The notes below the pieces were generated by a model. That model saw nothing but the letters and a program-made list of their open reading frames with translations, did no database searches and had not been told where the DNA came from. Positions 36,434 to 46,238 of a DNA stretch of 64,000 nucleotides are shown in pieces. Every line of letters begins with the position of its first letter. The first letter of the stretch is position 1. The stretch comes from Bacteroidota bacterium (GTDB lineage Bacteria; Bacteroidota; Bacteroidia; Bacteroidales; F082), in NCBI GenBank assembly GCA_009773165.1, contig WOUZ01000009.1:124001-188000 (forward strand), written 5' to 3'. The position numbers and the translations under genes are program-made.

Positions 36434-39400
36434 TTAATAATTTATCACTACTTGTGCTGGTAATTTTTTAATGCTGATGTGATTTGCACTGAAATCCTTG
36501 CTTTCGACCCCATTGATCATCACTTTCAAAGGTGTTTTCGATCCGTTAAAGTTCTTTATTTTTATGCCATTTGATGGTAGTTTTAGGTCTCCAGAAATAG
36601 AAAATGTATAGCTATTATCATCATTTTTAATAGAATAGGATAATTCACCATAATAAGTTGGTAGATTTTCAACTGACATACCCTCGGGAGCATCAATCCA
36701 TTCCTGATACAATGCGGACGCAATTACAAGCGATTCATCATATTCATTTTCGTAAACAAACATCGACCTGATTGCGTTTATAAAATCGCTACCAACCCAT
36801 GTATGAGGCATGTCGCCAATAAAACCAGGATGTCTTGGATCGCTCCAAACTACCTCTGCCCAATGATTCCAACCTTGTGGACGCTGATCGCGAAGGAAAA
36901 AATCAATCAACTCATGAGCTCTTTCAGGTTGATCAAGAATAATAAACGATCCAATAAGGCGGTTTTCGTAAGGAGTATAATTCACCCAGTCCAAATTGCC
37001 ATCCCTGCGGTTCTTGAAAAATGAGTAATACTTATCAAAAGTATTGTAAACCTCTGGTTTAGGTAAATTTTTCAATTCATTACATGGTGTGAGTGCCACT
37101 GTAGTTGATGTGGCATCAAAATCACCTAATTCAGCGCAGCCCGGAAGGTAATCGATGTTTTTATACTTCATGGCAAGCTCAAGTGAATTGTATAAATTTA
37201 CCTGAAATGTGTCCCTGATTTTTTTAATCCGGTTGTATTGATCCTCCTCACCAAGGATTTTCTGAATTTCAACTGCATCCTTTAAACCCTTAATAGTGAA
37301 AAAGTTATCCCAATAGGAATGCATTGGTTTTGCTGAATAGCCTTCGTGACTAATTGATTCAGGCACCAAGCCGTATTGAGCTCTGATGCTGTCGTTTCCA
37401 TATTTGTAATGATCAGTGGAACGCTCTTTAACCAAAGCCTCAATGTAATCAACAGCCATTAAAACCTGTTTGTTCTTCGATTTCAGAAATACAGTATCTT
37501 GAGTAAAGTTGAAGTACTCGCGAATAAGGTAAATAAGCTGTCCGTGACTGTCATTTTCTGGAACAGGATCAGGACCTCTTCCATCAACTACACATGGAAC
37601 TTTTCCGTTTTCGTATTGATGATCAGCATACCAATCAATAAAATCTTTTACTTCAACAACAATTCCTGATTTCAGTAATGCTGAAGAAGTAAGGGCACCA
37701 TCACGAATCCAGCTTCTTTCATAAGAGCGTGATCCGGGTTGAATTCCAACTTTATCCCTGTTAATAAGTATGTAAGCTAAATTGGCCTTGTAGGTATTGA
37801 TGATCTGGTTTGCTGATTCCGGCAAATTAAAATGAATGTGCCCCACTTCTTCTTTCCAAAAATCTATTGAGGCTTTGGAACTTTTTGCAACTGACTCAGG
37901 GGTAGGCAGGTTGATCCCACTTTGCTGATAAAAGGGAACAACAACAAAAAAAGATTCTTCTTGTCCAGGTTCAAGATAAAAAACATACTTCATTACGCCA
38001 TTTGCAAGTCCGTGAACATCATAAGCATTTTTACTATCTGGCATTTTTCCATTGCGTATCATGTCTACAATGTTTCCATCGTCAAAACCTGCAGCTCCAA
38101 AGGAAGAATACTTCTTCTGAGGAAGTATAACTCTATCATCAACAGTAATATAGCCATTTTCAGATTCGGCTATTGTTTGAATTTTTCCAGCGCCACCAGC
38201 CATATTTAAAAACTGGTAGTAAGGGTTTACTTGAAATGGTCTGACCAAAAGATACAATTCTACTTCTTTAGCCTTAGATGATTGGTTCTTTAAAAAATAA
38301 TTGATTTCAAGTTGAGAGCTTTGATTTGCCACACCACTCGCAGTAATACCAGTCGAAAAACTGATTTCATCACATAACCATGAGGATGTGGGAACAAATT
38401 CAAAATCAGTATTATCCATATTTTTTCCAAGGGATTGCTCCGATTTTACATTGGTCCAGTTATAAAGACTATTGCTTATCCTGAGCATAGGCTCAATTGA
38501 AAATGCTGCCTTATCAACTTCTACCATTCCGTCTTCGTTGATCATGGCTTCCTTCACATCATTATTCACGCCATTGATAGTCCAGAAAGATGCTTGCTCT
38601 GAAAAATACCGAGGATAGTTTCCCTTTGGGGAATTTTTTGAAGTTGTAATAAGAAAATCATTCAGTGTCATCGAACTTTTTAGGTCGATAAACTTAAGTT
38701 CGCTTATGCCAAAAGCTTTGTCGTTGAAGCTTTTAGACAAAACAATCCTCATATATTTTGCTTCAGCTTCAGGTAAACGAATAAAACTAACATCTGCCTG
38801 ATTTTTTTTCACATCATAAACTTTCTCCCATTGCCGCGCATCATCTGATAAAAGCACTTCAAACGATTCTGCATGATGTCCGCTTAACCAATGAATCTGC
38901 ATTCCTCCAAATTCACGCCTCCCATTGAAATCAACCAGTAACTCCTGCCCTTTTGATCCCTCACTCAACCAATAGGTCGAAAGAGATTGATCCAGAATAT
39001 GCTTTGTCGAATATTCCTTAAAAGTAGATTTTGCTGTTATTGAAGGAGCTGGATAAACGGTAACTTCCTCAGCTAGTGGTTCAAAACGCAAATCATCAAT
39101 CCAAAAAGTTCCTTTACCACCAACGAATGATGCTATGGTAAATTCAATTCGGTCGATTCGCTTCAATCGCTGGTCAGGTGTTGGTCCCCAGGCAAACTGT
39201 ATGTGTCTTTTTTTAATTCGAATTTTCTTCCATTCGGTTGGAAACGAATAGTTTCTGTTGCTTAACCACCACACATTATTGCCTGTGCTATCAATGAACT
39301 TTATTTCAAAATTATTTGCAGGAGATTCAGCTTTCATCCAAAAAGTGAACTCAAAATTCTCAGGCAAGTCGAGTGGAAACAATTTTTGAATTCCACCATA

Positions 39401-39640
39401 TCCGGTACCTTTAGTAAAATCATAGTCAAATCGAATGGCGTTGCCTGAAAATCCTTTTTCTGATTCAGCTTTTAAGCTAACTCCATCAGATTGGATAAAA
39501 TACCATCCATCCTTTGTTTCAAACTCGTCCAATGTCTGAACTTGTGCCCCTATTTGTTGAGAAAAAAGCAAAATCAATCCAAGCAACAAAAATCCCGGAT
39601 TGAGGCATTTTTTCAAAGCACTACTTTTCCTTTTCATCAA
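36434..39640 (-). CDS. Exported discoidin-domain six-hairpin glycosidase-like protein of unknown activity
   Basis: This is a 1068-residue protein with a signal peptide (FSQQIGAQ). Domain order: a CBM11/CIA30-like jelly roll (about 35-190, ending FWIDDLRFEP), an F5/8 C domain (about 195-315, KHILDQSLSTYWLSE, AKYMRIVLSKSF), a beta-sandwich linker (about 325-600) and an (alpha/alpha)6-type region (about 610-970) with RSWIRDGALTSSALL, a WVNYTPYENRLIGS segment and EVVWSDPRHPGF. The W-x-RDGA and acidic motifs recall GH15/GH63-type catalytic centres, but no family could be assigned. Position between GH144-like and transporter genes implies a role on the same glucan. Confidence 0.6.
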   Translation of the reverse strand: MMKRKSSALKKCLNPGFLLLGLILLFSQQIGAQVQTLDEFETKDGWYFIQSDGVSLKAESEKGFSGNAIRFDYDFTKGTGYGGIQKLFPLDLPENFEFTFWMKAESPANNFEIKFIDSTGNNVWWLSNRNYSFPTEWKKIRIKKRHIQFAWGPTPDQRLKRIDRIEFTIASFVGGKGTFWIDDLRFEPLAEEVTVYPAPSITAKSTFKEYSTKHILDQSLSTYWLSEGSKGQELLVDFNGRREFGGMQIHWLSGHHAESFEVLLSDDARQWEKVYDVKKNQADVSFIRLPEAEAKYMRIVLSKSFNDKAFGISELKFIDLKSSMTLNDFLITTSKNSPKGNYPRYFSEQASFWTINGVNNDVKEAMINEDGMVEVDKAAFSIEPMLRISNSLYNWTNVKSEQSLGKNMDNTDFEFVPTSSWLCDEISFSTGITASGVANQSSQLEINYFLKNQSSKAKEVELYLLVRPFQVNPYYQFLNMAGGAGKIQTIAESENGYITVDDRVILPQKKYSSFGAAGFDDGNIVDMIRNGKMPDSKNAYDVHGLANGVMKYVFYLEPGQEESFFVVVPFYQQSGINLPTPESVAKSSKASIDFWKEEVGHIHFNLPESANQIINTYKANLAYILINRDKVGIQPGSRSYERSWIRDGALTSSALLKSGIVVEVKDFIDWYADHQYENGKVPCVVDGRGPDPVPENDSHGQLIYLIREYFNFTQDTVFLKSKNKQVLMAVDYIEALVKERSTDHYKYGNDSIRAQYGLVPESISHEGYSAKPMHSYWDNFFTIKGLKDAVEIQKILGEEDQYNRIKKIRDTFQVNLYNSLELAMKYKNIDYLPGCAELGDFDATSTTVALTPCNELKNLPKPEVYNTFDKYYSFFKNRRDGNLDWVNYTPYENRLIGSFIILDQPERAHELIDFFLRDQRPQGWNHWAEVVWSDPRHPGFIGDMPHTWVGSDFINAIRSMFVYENEYDESLVIASALYQEWIDAPEGMSVENLPTYYGELSYSIKNDDNSYTFSISGDLKLPSNGIKIKNFNGSKTPLKVMINGVESKDFSANHISIKKLPAQVVINY

Positions 39641-39702
39641 ATATTGATTTTTATGTTTTTGAAAAATTATAAATTATTAATAATCAATAAATTAATATCC
39701 TT

Positions 39703-41091
39703 TTACTTTTTTAAGTACTCATAACCAAGCACATTCAAACCTTTTTGGATAATTGGATCTTTCATCACATAATTCCAAACCAAACCTGTTCTGAAATTCT
39801 CAATCATAATGAGCATTGGCCCCTGATCGATTCCAATGAAATCATCATTAACCCATTTTGCAGTTAAATTAAACGAATCATAATAGCCATATTTGCCCCA
39901 AATCTTATCTCCATATTTTTTATTCATCGACTTTATGGTTGACAAAACTACCTTAGGTGCAAATGGTAACGATGAAAGTGGGCCGTAAGGAGCGATTGTT
40001 CCATCATCAAAATAGTTATAATCAGGCCCACTCGTTCCTCTTCCGGCATAACCCAAAAATTTCTTATCATCAAAATTGTATTTCTCTGTCGGACCATCGC
40101 TGGCTGTTACGCCCCAACACAATGCATCGTAGCCTACCCAACCGTGAGGATTATCAATAGCATATTTTTGCTGAACCAACGTTGCTCTGCGGGAATTTTC
40201 AAAATAGTCAATACCCTTTTCCTTCATATAAGCATCAGCAATTCCTCTGTAATCAATAAATGCCTGAGAAAACTGGTGTCCAAACAAAGGTGGAAATGCC
40301 ACATGCGATAAACCTTTATAAGGTGTATTCCACTTATAAGTGCTTAACCAGGCCTTATAGCTTCTCTCAACATTTTCCATTCCACTTCCCGCAGCAAGAA
40401 CATAAAGAAAAAGACCTTCATTGTATCCGCTCCATCCAAAATTATGGATACCTTCTGTTGGCGTCCATCCCATTGAAATGGTATGCTCAAATCTTCCAGG
40501 CTCTTTCATCTCAAGAAAATTCCAGTCAATTCGTCCTAAAAGCAATCCTGCCAATAGCCTGATTTGCCTTTCAACACGGTTATCTTTATCGTAATAGTTT
40601 CGTGCAAATATGATTCCCATCATTAGTAATCCCGTGTCAATCGATGACAGCTCGCATTTCCAGGCTCTTGTCCCTGTGTCCATTCTCAGGAAATGATAAT
40701 AAAATCCTTTGTAACCTGTTGCATTGGTATCCGCACTTTGCACTGAATTAGCAAAGAAATTCAAGATTTTTAGAGTGATATCTGCAGCTTCTTCTCTGCT
40801 AATCCACTTACGCTCAGCCCCAATGGCAAAGGAAGGTATCCCAAATCCGGTAGATGCAATGCTCGCCGGTGCCCACACAGCAGCCCTGTCTTTCACAATT
40901 CCCATTTCGGGATGATACTCATGTATAAAAAACTGAAAAGTCTTTTGTTGAATAGTATCCAGCATCATCTCATCTTCAAGAGTAATCGGATAGTCAATTT
41001 TTCCAAATGACTTGAACGTAACATCTTGAGCCAGTATCAGTTCAGAAAAAAATAAAGAAAAGATAAAAATTGAAATTTGTAAGCGTTTCAT
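39703..41091 (-). CDS. Divergent PF10091 (glycoamylase-like) protein, exported
   Basis: This 462-residue protein has a signal peptide (ELILAQ) and a complete PF10091 barrel (LDTIQQKTFQFFIHEYHPEMG, GIDQGPMLIMIENFRTGLVW). It departs from the four tandem copies at the key site: DNGAD-VET is replaced by LSSIDTGLLMMG, keeping only one Asp, while the GYNE glutamate is kept. This places it in another branch of the family. PF10091 also includes the transglycosylating GH189 domain of cyclic beta-1,2-glucan synthases, so a different cleavage mode or a transferase is possible. It is the first gene of the five-gene minus-strand operon. Confidence 0.72.
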   Translation of the reverse strand: MKRLQISIFIFSLFFSELILAQDVTFKSFGKIDYPITLEDEMMLDTIQQKTFQFFIHEYHPEMGIVKDRAAVWAPASIASTGFGIPSFAIGAERKWISREEAADITLKILNFFANSVQSADTNATGYKGFYYHFLRMDTGTRAWKCELSSIDTGLLMMGIIFARNYYDKDNRVERQIRLLAGLLLGRIDWNFLEMKEPGRFEHTISMGWTPTEGIHNFGWSGYNEGLFLYVLAAGSGMENVERSYKAWLSTYKWNTPYKGLSHVAFPPLFGHQFSQAFIDYRGIADAYMKEKGIDYFENSRRATLVQQKYAIDNPHGWVGYDALCWGVTASDGPTEKYNFDDKKFLGYAGRGTSGPDYNYFDDGTIAPYGPLSSLPFAPKVVLSTIKSMNKKYGDKIWGKYGYYDSFNLTAKWVNDDFIGIDQGPMLIMIENFRTGLVWNYVMKDPIIQKGLNVLGYEYLKK

Positions 41092-41470
41092 GGTGTTACT
41101 ATTTTATTTTGTTTGATGAATTATTATTACTTTTGATTGATTAAAATAGAAAGAGCTAAATGTGTGTATGGTATACTGTGCCTATGAATTAACACCTTCT
41201 AGAAAACAAATTTATTAAAATAATTAGTTACATACAATCGATTCTAACATTTTTTATAAATTTTATAAACAAATATTATTTTATCTATATCACTTAATAT
41301 CAACAATTTATACTAATTGTATTTATCAAATATCACATTAAAAAATATGATCAAAGAAGTTTCACTATTTTTTAAATAAAAACAGTGAAAATCTATACCC
41401 AATTTGGGCAAAAAAAATATTAAAACCTGATATTTCGGCAGCACATAAATTCATCCAATAAAGATAAAAC
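41092..41470. other. Divergent promoter region between the minus-strand PUL operon and the second GH3
   Basis: No gene is seen in these 379 very AT-rich bases. They hold a good minus-strand promoter (41207-41237) and a palindrome CCCAATTTGGG at 41398-41408 about 60 bp upstream of the GH3 start. No copy of the LacI palindrome found upstream of SusC was seen here. Confidence 0.55.
41207..41237 (-). promoter_or_regulatory. Candidate promoter of the PF10091-GPH-GH35-GH94 operon
   Basis: Read on the minus strand there is TTG (41237-41235), a 20-bp spacer and TAAATTTG (41214-41207), matching the Bacteroidetes -33/-7 consensus TTTG-N19-21-TAnnTTTG. The leader to the start codon at 41091 would be about 110 nt. 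Confidence 0.5.
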
Positions 41471-43717
41471 ATGATTAAAAACAGTTTATTTTTCCGTTTA
41501 GTATCTACACATAAGATACTGTTTATTAGCATTTTAATGAGTGTAACCCCGTTTTTCACTTATTCGCAGCATGATCAGTTTGATTCAAAAATTGATTCAC
41601 TACTGCGGATTATGACTCCTGAAGAAAAAGCTGGTCAGTTATCTCTCTTTACAAATGACCTGAATCCAACTGGTGATTTCATTCAGGATCATTATATTCA
41701 ATTGATTGAGAAAGGTTTAGCTGGTGGTATTTTTAATGCTCATGGTGCAAAATACACACGAAAGTTACAGGAGATAGCTGTGACCAAGTCCCGATTGGGC
41801 ATTCCACTTCTTTTTGCATTTGATGTCATCCATGGTCACCACACCATTTTTCCAATACCATTAGCTGAAGCAGCAAGTTGGGATCTGAATGCTATCGAGC
41901 GTTCTGCCAGGATTGCAGCTATCGAATCCAGTGCAACTGGTTTGCATTGGGTTTTTGCACCTATGTGTGATATTTCACGTGATCCGCGATGGGGTCGTGT
42001 GATGGAAGGCGCAGGTGAAGATACTTACCTTGCTTCGTTGATCGCTGCTTCAAGGGTAAAAGGTTTTCAAGGTGATGGTTTCGCTGATGCTGATGCTGTA
42101 GCAGCATGCGTGAAACATTTCGCGGCATATGGCGCACCTCAGGCTGGACGTGAGTATCATACAGTTGACATGTCAGAACTTACACTGCATGAAGTTTATC
42201 TTCCACCCTATAAAGCTGCAATTGATGCTGGCGCATTGACAGTCATGTCGGGCTTCAACGAACTTAATGGTGTCCCTGCAACAGCTAACCCTTATCTTTT
42301 GCAAAAGATATTAAGGGATGAATGGAAATTTGACGGTTTTGTTGTTTCTGACTTTACGTCAGTTATGGAATTAATGTATCATGGGGTTGCTGCTGATACG
42401 GCTCAAGCCACTATTCTCGCTCTTGAAGCTGGAACTGACATGGATATGCAGGCATCATTTTATCTCCAATCCATCCCCTATTTATTAAAAAACAAGCTGT
42501 TAGATCCTAAAGTTCTGGATGAATCAGTGAGAAAGGTTTTGCAATTGAAATTTCAATTAGGTTTATTTGATGATCCCTATCGTTTTTGCTCCGAATCACA
42601 CGAAAAAGAGATTGTTTTGAAAGATGAATTTCTTGAGGCAAGTCTCGACATGGCTAAAAAATCGATGGTTCTCTTAAAAAATGACGGTAATCTGTTACCT
42701 CTTAGTAAAGATGTCAAAAAGATTGCCCTGATCGGCCCATTGGCAAACAGCAAACAGGACATGATCGGTGGCTGGTCGGCGGCAGGTAATCCTAATGAAG
42801 CTGAGAGCTTGCTTGATGGATTGAAAAAAGCAATTCAATCTGAAAAATTGATGTATGCTGCTGGATGCAAAGTAAATGATGACGACTCATCCGGTTTTAA
42901 GGAAGCTGTTGAACTTGCGGCAAAAGCTGATGTTGTCGTTCTGGCTTTGGGTGAACCGGCATGGATGACAGGTGAAGCAACAAGTCGGACAAACCTGGAT
43001 CTTCCGGGTGTTCAAAATGAACTCGCTAAGGCAATTTTTAAAACCGGGAAACCGGTAGTTGTTGTTTTATTCAACGGCAGACCATTGACAATCAATTGGC
43101 TAAATGACAATATACCTGCAATTCTTGAAGCTTGGTTTCCTGGTACTAAAGCAGGTACAGCAATAACTGACGTATTATTTGGCGATTATAACCCTTCAGG
43201 AAAACTACCAATGACGTTCCCAAAATCGGTAGGTCAGATTCCTGTTCATTACAATATGAAAAATACCGGACGGCCGTATGATGGTTTTACAAACACCACT
43301 TCCAGATACACGGATTCCCCAAATGAACCACTTTTCTGTTTTGGCCACGGACTTAGTTATACCAGCTTTGAATACAGCGAAATTACCCTCGATAAAAATG
43401 TTATGAATGATAATGAGACGATTAATTGTTCAGTCAACGTTAAAAATACAGGCAAATACGAGGGTGAAGAGATCGTGCAATTGTATATTCGCGACAAAGT
43501 GGCATCAATAACACGGCCTGTAAAAGAACTAAAAGGATTTCAAAAAATTAACCTTAAGCCGGGAGCTTCAAAAACTGTCACATTTAAAATTGAAAAATCG
43601 TTATTGGCATTCTATAATTATGATTTACAATACGATACTGAAGCAGGAGAGTTTGAAATAATGGTTGGAACCAGCTCCGATATGGTAAAAACAATAACTA
43701 TTAAACTTCTCAAATAA
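41471..43717 (+). CDS. bglX: GH3 beta-glucosidase, periplasmic
   Basis: This is a 748-residue enzyme with a signal peptide (cleavage near TYSQ, residue about 33) and no lipobox. The GH3 barrel, sandwich and FN3 tail are complete. The nucleophile is D294 in VVSDFTS, and the acid/base Glu is probably in the AWMTGEATSRTN loop. It is similar throughout to the lipoprotein GH3 at 26043, so the two are paralogues with different localisation. It is transcribed divergently from the minus-strand operon and ends before a bidirectional terminator. It probably finishes sophorose or oligomer breakdown in the periplasm. Confidence 0.87.
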   Translation: MIKNSLFFRLVSTHKILFISILMSVTPFFTYSQHDQFDSKIDSLLRIMTPEEKAGQLSLFTNDLNPTGDFIQDHYIQLIEKGLAGGIFNAHGAKYTRKLQEIAVTKSRLGIPLLFAFDVIHGHHTIFPIPLAEAASWDLNAIERSARIAAIESSATGLHWVFAPMCDISRDPRWGRVMEGAGEDTYLASLIAASRVKGFQGDGFADADAVAACVKHFAAYGAPQAGREYHTVDMSELTLHEVYLPPYKAAIDAGALTVMSGFNELNGVPATANPYLLQKILRDEWKFDGFVVSDFTSVMELMYHGVAADTAQATILALEAGTDMDMQASFYLQSIPYLLKNKLLDPKVLDESVRKVLQLKFQLGLFDDPYRFCSESHEKEIVLKDEFLEASLDMAKKSMVLLKNDGNLLPLSKDVKKIALIGPLANSKQDMIGGWSAAGNPNEAESLLDGLKKAIQSEKLMYAAGCKVNDDDSSGFKEAVELAAKADVVVLALGEPAWMTGEATSRTNLDLPGVQNELAKAIFKTGKPVVVVLFNGRPLTINWLNDNIPAILEAWFPGTKAGTAITDVLFGDYNPSGKLPMTFPKSVGQIPVHYNMKNTGRPYDGFTNTTSRYTDSPNEPLFCFGHGLSYTSFEYSEITLDKNVMNDNETINCSVNVKNTGKYEGEEIVQLYIRDKVASITRPVKELKGFQKINLKPGASKTVTFKIEKSLLAFYNYDLQYDTEAGEFEIMVGTSSDMVKTITIKLLK

Positions 43718-43873
43718 ACCCTGACTTTAGATCAAAATTGCTCAAAACCATTATTCATTATCATGAGCAATTACCGCTGCTACTTAAAAATTGCACAATC
43801 AGACAATGTCGAAATTGCACTAAATTTAAGTTTAAAGGGCATACTTTGTAAATACAAAATCAAACTTACCGAA

Positions 43874-43924
43874 TAAAAAAATGGCTTTCCCGAAAATCAT
43901 TGAGATCCGGAAAAGCCATTTTTT
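43874..43924. terminator. Bidirectional intrinsic terminator
   Basis: A hairpin (43881-43892 with 43908-43919) is flanked by an A-run on the left and a T-run on the right. It lies between the convergent GH3 gene (plus) and the FKBP gene cluster (minus). Confidence 0.8.
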
Positions 43925-43937
43925 GATAGATCTATCT

Positions 43938-45278
43938 CTATTTTTCTAATACTTCCAACAACTCAACATCAAAAACCAAAGGAGCGTATGCAGGTATATC
44001 GGCGCCTCTTGCAGTTCCACCATAAGCCAGTGATGATGGCAAAATGAAACGCGCTTTTCCGCCTTCTTTCATTTTCAATAAGCCTTCGTCCCATCCTTTA
44101 ATTACCTGACCCTGACCTAAAACGAACGTAAAAGGTTGGCCGGCATCCAACGAACTCTGAAGCTTTTTGCCTTCAATATTGTACAAAGTATAATGAACTT
44201 TAACACTTTTTCCGTTTTCAGGAGTTTTCCCTGTTCCGGCAACAGTTTCAACGTAATACATACCAGTAGCACTTGGAGCAACTGTAACATTATTTTTCTT
44301 TATATAATCGTTCAAAAGTTTGCTTTCCATAGCCTGAGCTTTTGATGATTCCGCAGCTTCTTTTTTCTGTTTGGCTTCTTTTTCCTTTTCAACTTCTGCT
44401 TTTGAACGAATTTGAACAAGCTCAACTTCGTATAACATAGTTGTGTAAGGAGGAATCATCTGACTTCTTCCAACGCTATCAAAAGCGATGTGGGATGGAA
44501 CGATTAAACTGGCTTTAGTTCCTTTTGTTAAATAACCTAAAGCTTCATCAAAACCTTTAGTATCAAAAGGTTGACCAAATTCAATGTCCATTGGTTCTTT
44601 ATCAAAAGTTGAATACAGAGGAAAACCTTCGATCATGCTCACTGAAAAATGAACTTTTAAAACATCTCCGATCTGTGGCTTCTGGCCGTTACCTTTAGCA
44701 GTTTCAATATAATATAATCCTGATTCAAGGGGCGCAACAGTAATCTGTTTTTCAGCGAGATATGCCTTCAAAACTTCCTGTTCCTGTTCCTTCATTTTTG
44801 TTAACATGGCATGTTGCTCAGCAATCTTTTCTTCCTCCGTTTGGACAGATTTCAATTTGATGTCAAAATACATGACAGCATCAGGTTTAACAAACTCAGG
44901 TGACTGTGGCATTCCGGCCATTACCATAAAAAATGAATCAGCAGGAAAAGCTATGGTAACTGAATCCCCAACATTAAGTAAGGTTAAAGCAGCATAGAGG
45001 TCTCCCTGAAACGAAGGTTCAGTAACTGGAAAGCTCAATGGTTCAGGCATTTGGGAGCTTTCAAAAAGTACTGTATCACCCAATCCATAAATCATATCGA
45101 GTGTTACAATTGAGTTTAAGGCTGGCTTTTTATCACCATCACCTTTTTTATGGTATTTGATATGAACACCATTTTCCATTTTCTTAAATCCGGGATATTT
45201 ACTATCGTTGCAGCTTGCAAATGCCACGGAAAAGGCCAGCAATAGCAAGCCTGATTTGATCCAATTTTCTGTTTTCAT
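43938..45278 (-). CDS. FKBP-type peptidyl-prolyl isomerase lipoprotein, multi-domain
   Basis: This 446-residue lipoprotein (lipobox ending at C23, VAFASCN) has three FKBP-like repeats. The first (about 35-150) is degenerate, the second (about 175-290) carries ESGLYYIETAKGNGQKPQIGD, and the third (about 330-446) is the most canonical, with KVHYTLYNIEGKKL, FVLGQGQVIKGWDEGLLKMKEGGKARFILPSS split over strands, and AYGGTARG. A Lys/Glu-rich helical linker (about 290-325) joins repeats 2 and 3. It probably assists folding of exported proteins. It is the last gene of a tandem run of three FKBP genes. Confidence 0.85.
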   Translation of the reverse strand: MKTENWIKSGLLLLAFSVAFASCNDSKYPGFKKMENGVHIKYHKKGDGDKKPALNSIVTLDMIYGLGDTVLFESSQMPEPLSFPVTEPSFQGDLYAALTLLNVGDSVTIAFPADSFFMVMAGMPQSPEFVKPDAVMYFDIKLKSVQTEEEKIAEQHAMLTKMKEQEQEVLKAYLAEKQITVAPLESGLYYIETAKGNGQKPQIGDVLKVHFSVSMIEGFPLYSTFDKEPMDIEFGQPFDTKGFDEALGYLTKGTKASLIVPSHIAFDSVGRSQMIPPYTTMLYEVELVQIRSKAEVEKEKEAKQKKEAAESSKAQAMESKLLNDYIKKNNVTVAPSATGMYYVETVAGTGKTPENGKSVKVHYTLYNIEGKKLQSSLDAGQPFTFVLGQGQVIKGWDEGLLKMKEGGKARFILPSSLAYGGTARGADIPAYAPLVFDVELLEVLEK

Positions 45279-45283
45279 GATTA

Positions 45284-46150
45284 TTATTTGATGATTTCAA
45301 TAAGTTCTACTTCAAAAACGAGTGGGCTGAAAGGAGGAATTTGTCCAGTAGCCCTTTCGCCATAAGCAAGGTTGTAGGGTAAAATTAATGTGGCTTTTCC
45401 ACCTTCATGCATGAGTGATAAACCTTCGTCCCATCCTCTGATTACCTGGCCCATGCCCAGCACAAAATCAAAAGGTTGGTTTCGGTCATAGGATGCATCA
45501 AACTGAGTCCCGTCTAATAACGTGCCTCGGTAATGAACACGAATTTTCTCGCCATGCTTAGGTAAATTACCTGTACCTTTTTGTTTTTCAACATAATACA
45601 GTCCACTTGCAAGGGGTTCAACAGTAATTCCTTTTTCCTTAATATAGTCTTTTAAGCGCTTATCGCTACTCTGCTGTAACACTGTTGCTTCAGCCAATTT
45701 TGATTCTTCAAAGTCCTTCTTAGTCATGAAGCTGTCAAGGCTGATTTCAAAACGCATTGTAGAACCTGGCACAACAAATGGAGGCATCTGCTTCACCCTG
45801 AAGATTCGTAGAAATACAGAGTCAGCAGGACAAATAAAACTCGCTGAATCACCGGCACTCATCATTGAAATCCCTTCGAAAAAGTCGCCCTTAAAAGCAA
45901 CCGGATTTAAAGGAAATTGCATCGGTTTTCCCAATTTGTTACTCGAAAATAACAACGAATCATTAATGAAATAGTCCATTTTGACAGTTACGATGTCTGA
46001 AACTTGTGGTTTAACATCCTTTCCACTTCCTTTAATGAAATTGTATTTTAATCCTGTTGGGGAGGTCGAATATCCTCCTATTTGACTGCATGCCTGCAGT
46101 GTTAAAATTAAAGCAAAAGCCAGCAATAAAATTAATTGTTTCAGTTTCAT
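45284..46150 (-). CDS. FKBP-type peptidyl-prolyl isomerase lipoprotein, two domains
   Basis: This is a 288-residue lipoprotein with a lipobox ending at C21 (LTLQACS). An N-terminal degenerate FKBP-like domain (about 25-140) is followed by a canonical C-terminal one (about 180-288) with [38 protein letters not shown] and [23 protein letters not shown] patterns. The aromatic and Trp residues of the FKBP pocket are present in that domain, so it is probably active. It lies 5 bp upstream of the 446-residue FKBP gene. Confidence 0.87.
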   Translation of the reverse strand: MKLKQLILLLAFALILTLQACSQIGGYSTSPTGLKYNFIKGSGKDVKPQVSDIVTVKMDYFINDSLLFSSNKLGKPMQFPLNPVAFKGDFFEGISMMSAGDSASFICPADSVFLRIFRVKQMPPFVVPGSTMRFEISLDSFMTKKDFEESKLAEATVLQQSSDKRLKDYIKEKGITVEPLASGLYYVEKQKGTGNLPKHGEKIRVHYRGTLLDGTQFDASYDRNQPFDFVLGMGQVIRGWDEGLSLMHEGGKATLILPYNLAYGERATGQIPPFSPLVFEVELIEIIK

Positions 46151-46238
46151 AAATTAATTAAGATTTGATTGAGATATTTGATGAGTGGAAAATGACCACT
46201 CTAATTAATAAGCTGCAAGAAAAATTTATCACCTTATA

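Noticed and set aside
41398-41408. Palindrome CCCAATTTGGG upstream of the second GH3
   Set aside because: Similar in core to the terminator loop sequence at 59964-59974 but with no T-run or matched arms; as a single short palindrome it does not support an operator call.
46183-46201. Hairpin GAGTGG-7 nt-CCACTC after the 184-residue FKBP gene
   Set aside because: Stem is only 6 bp and there is no T-run on the relevant strand, so it is not a convincing terminator.
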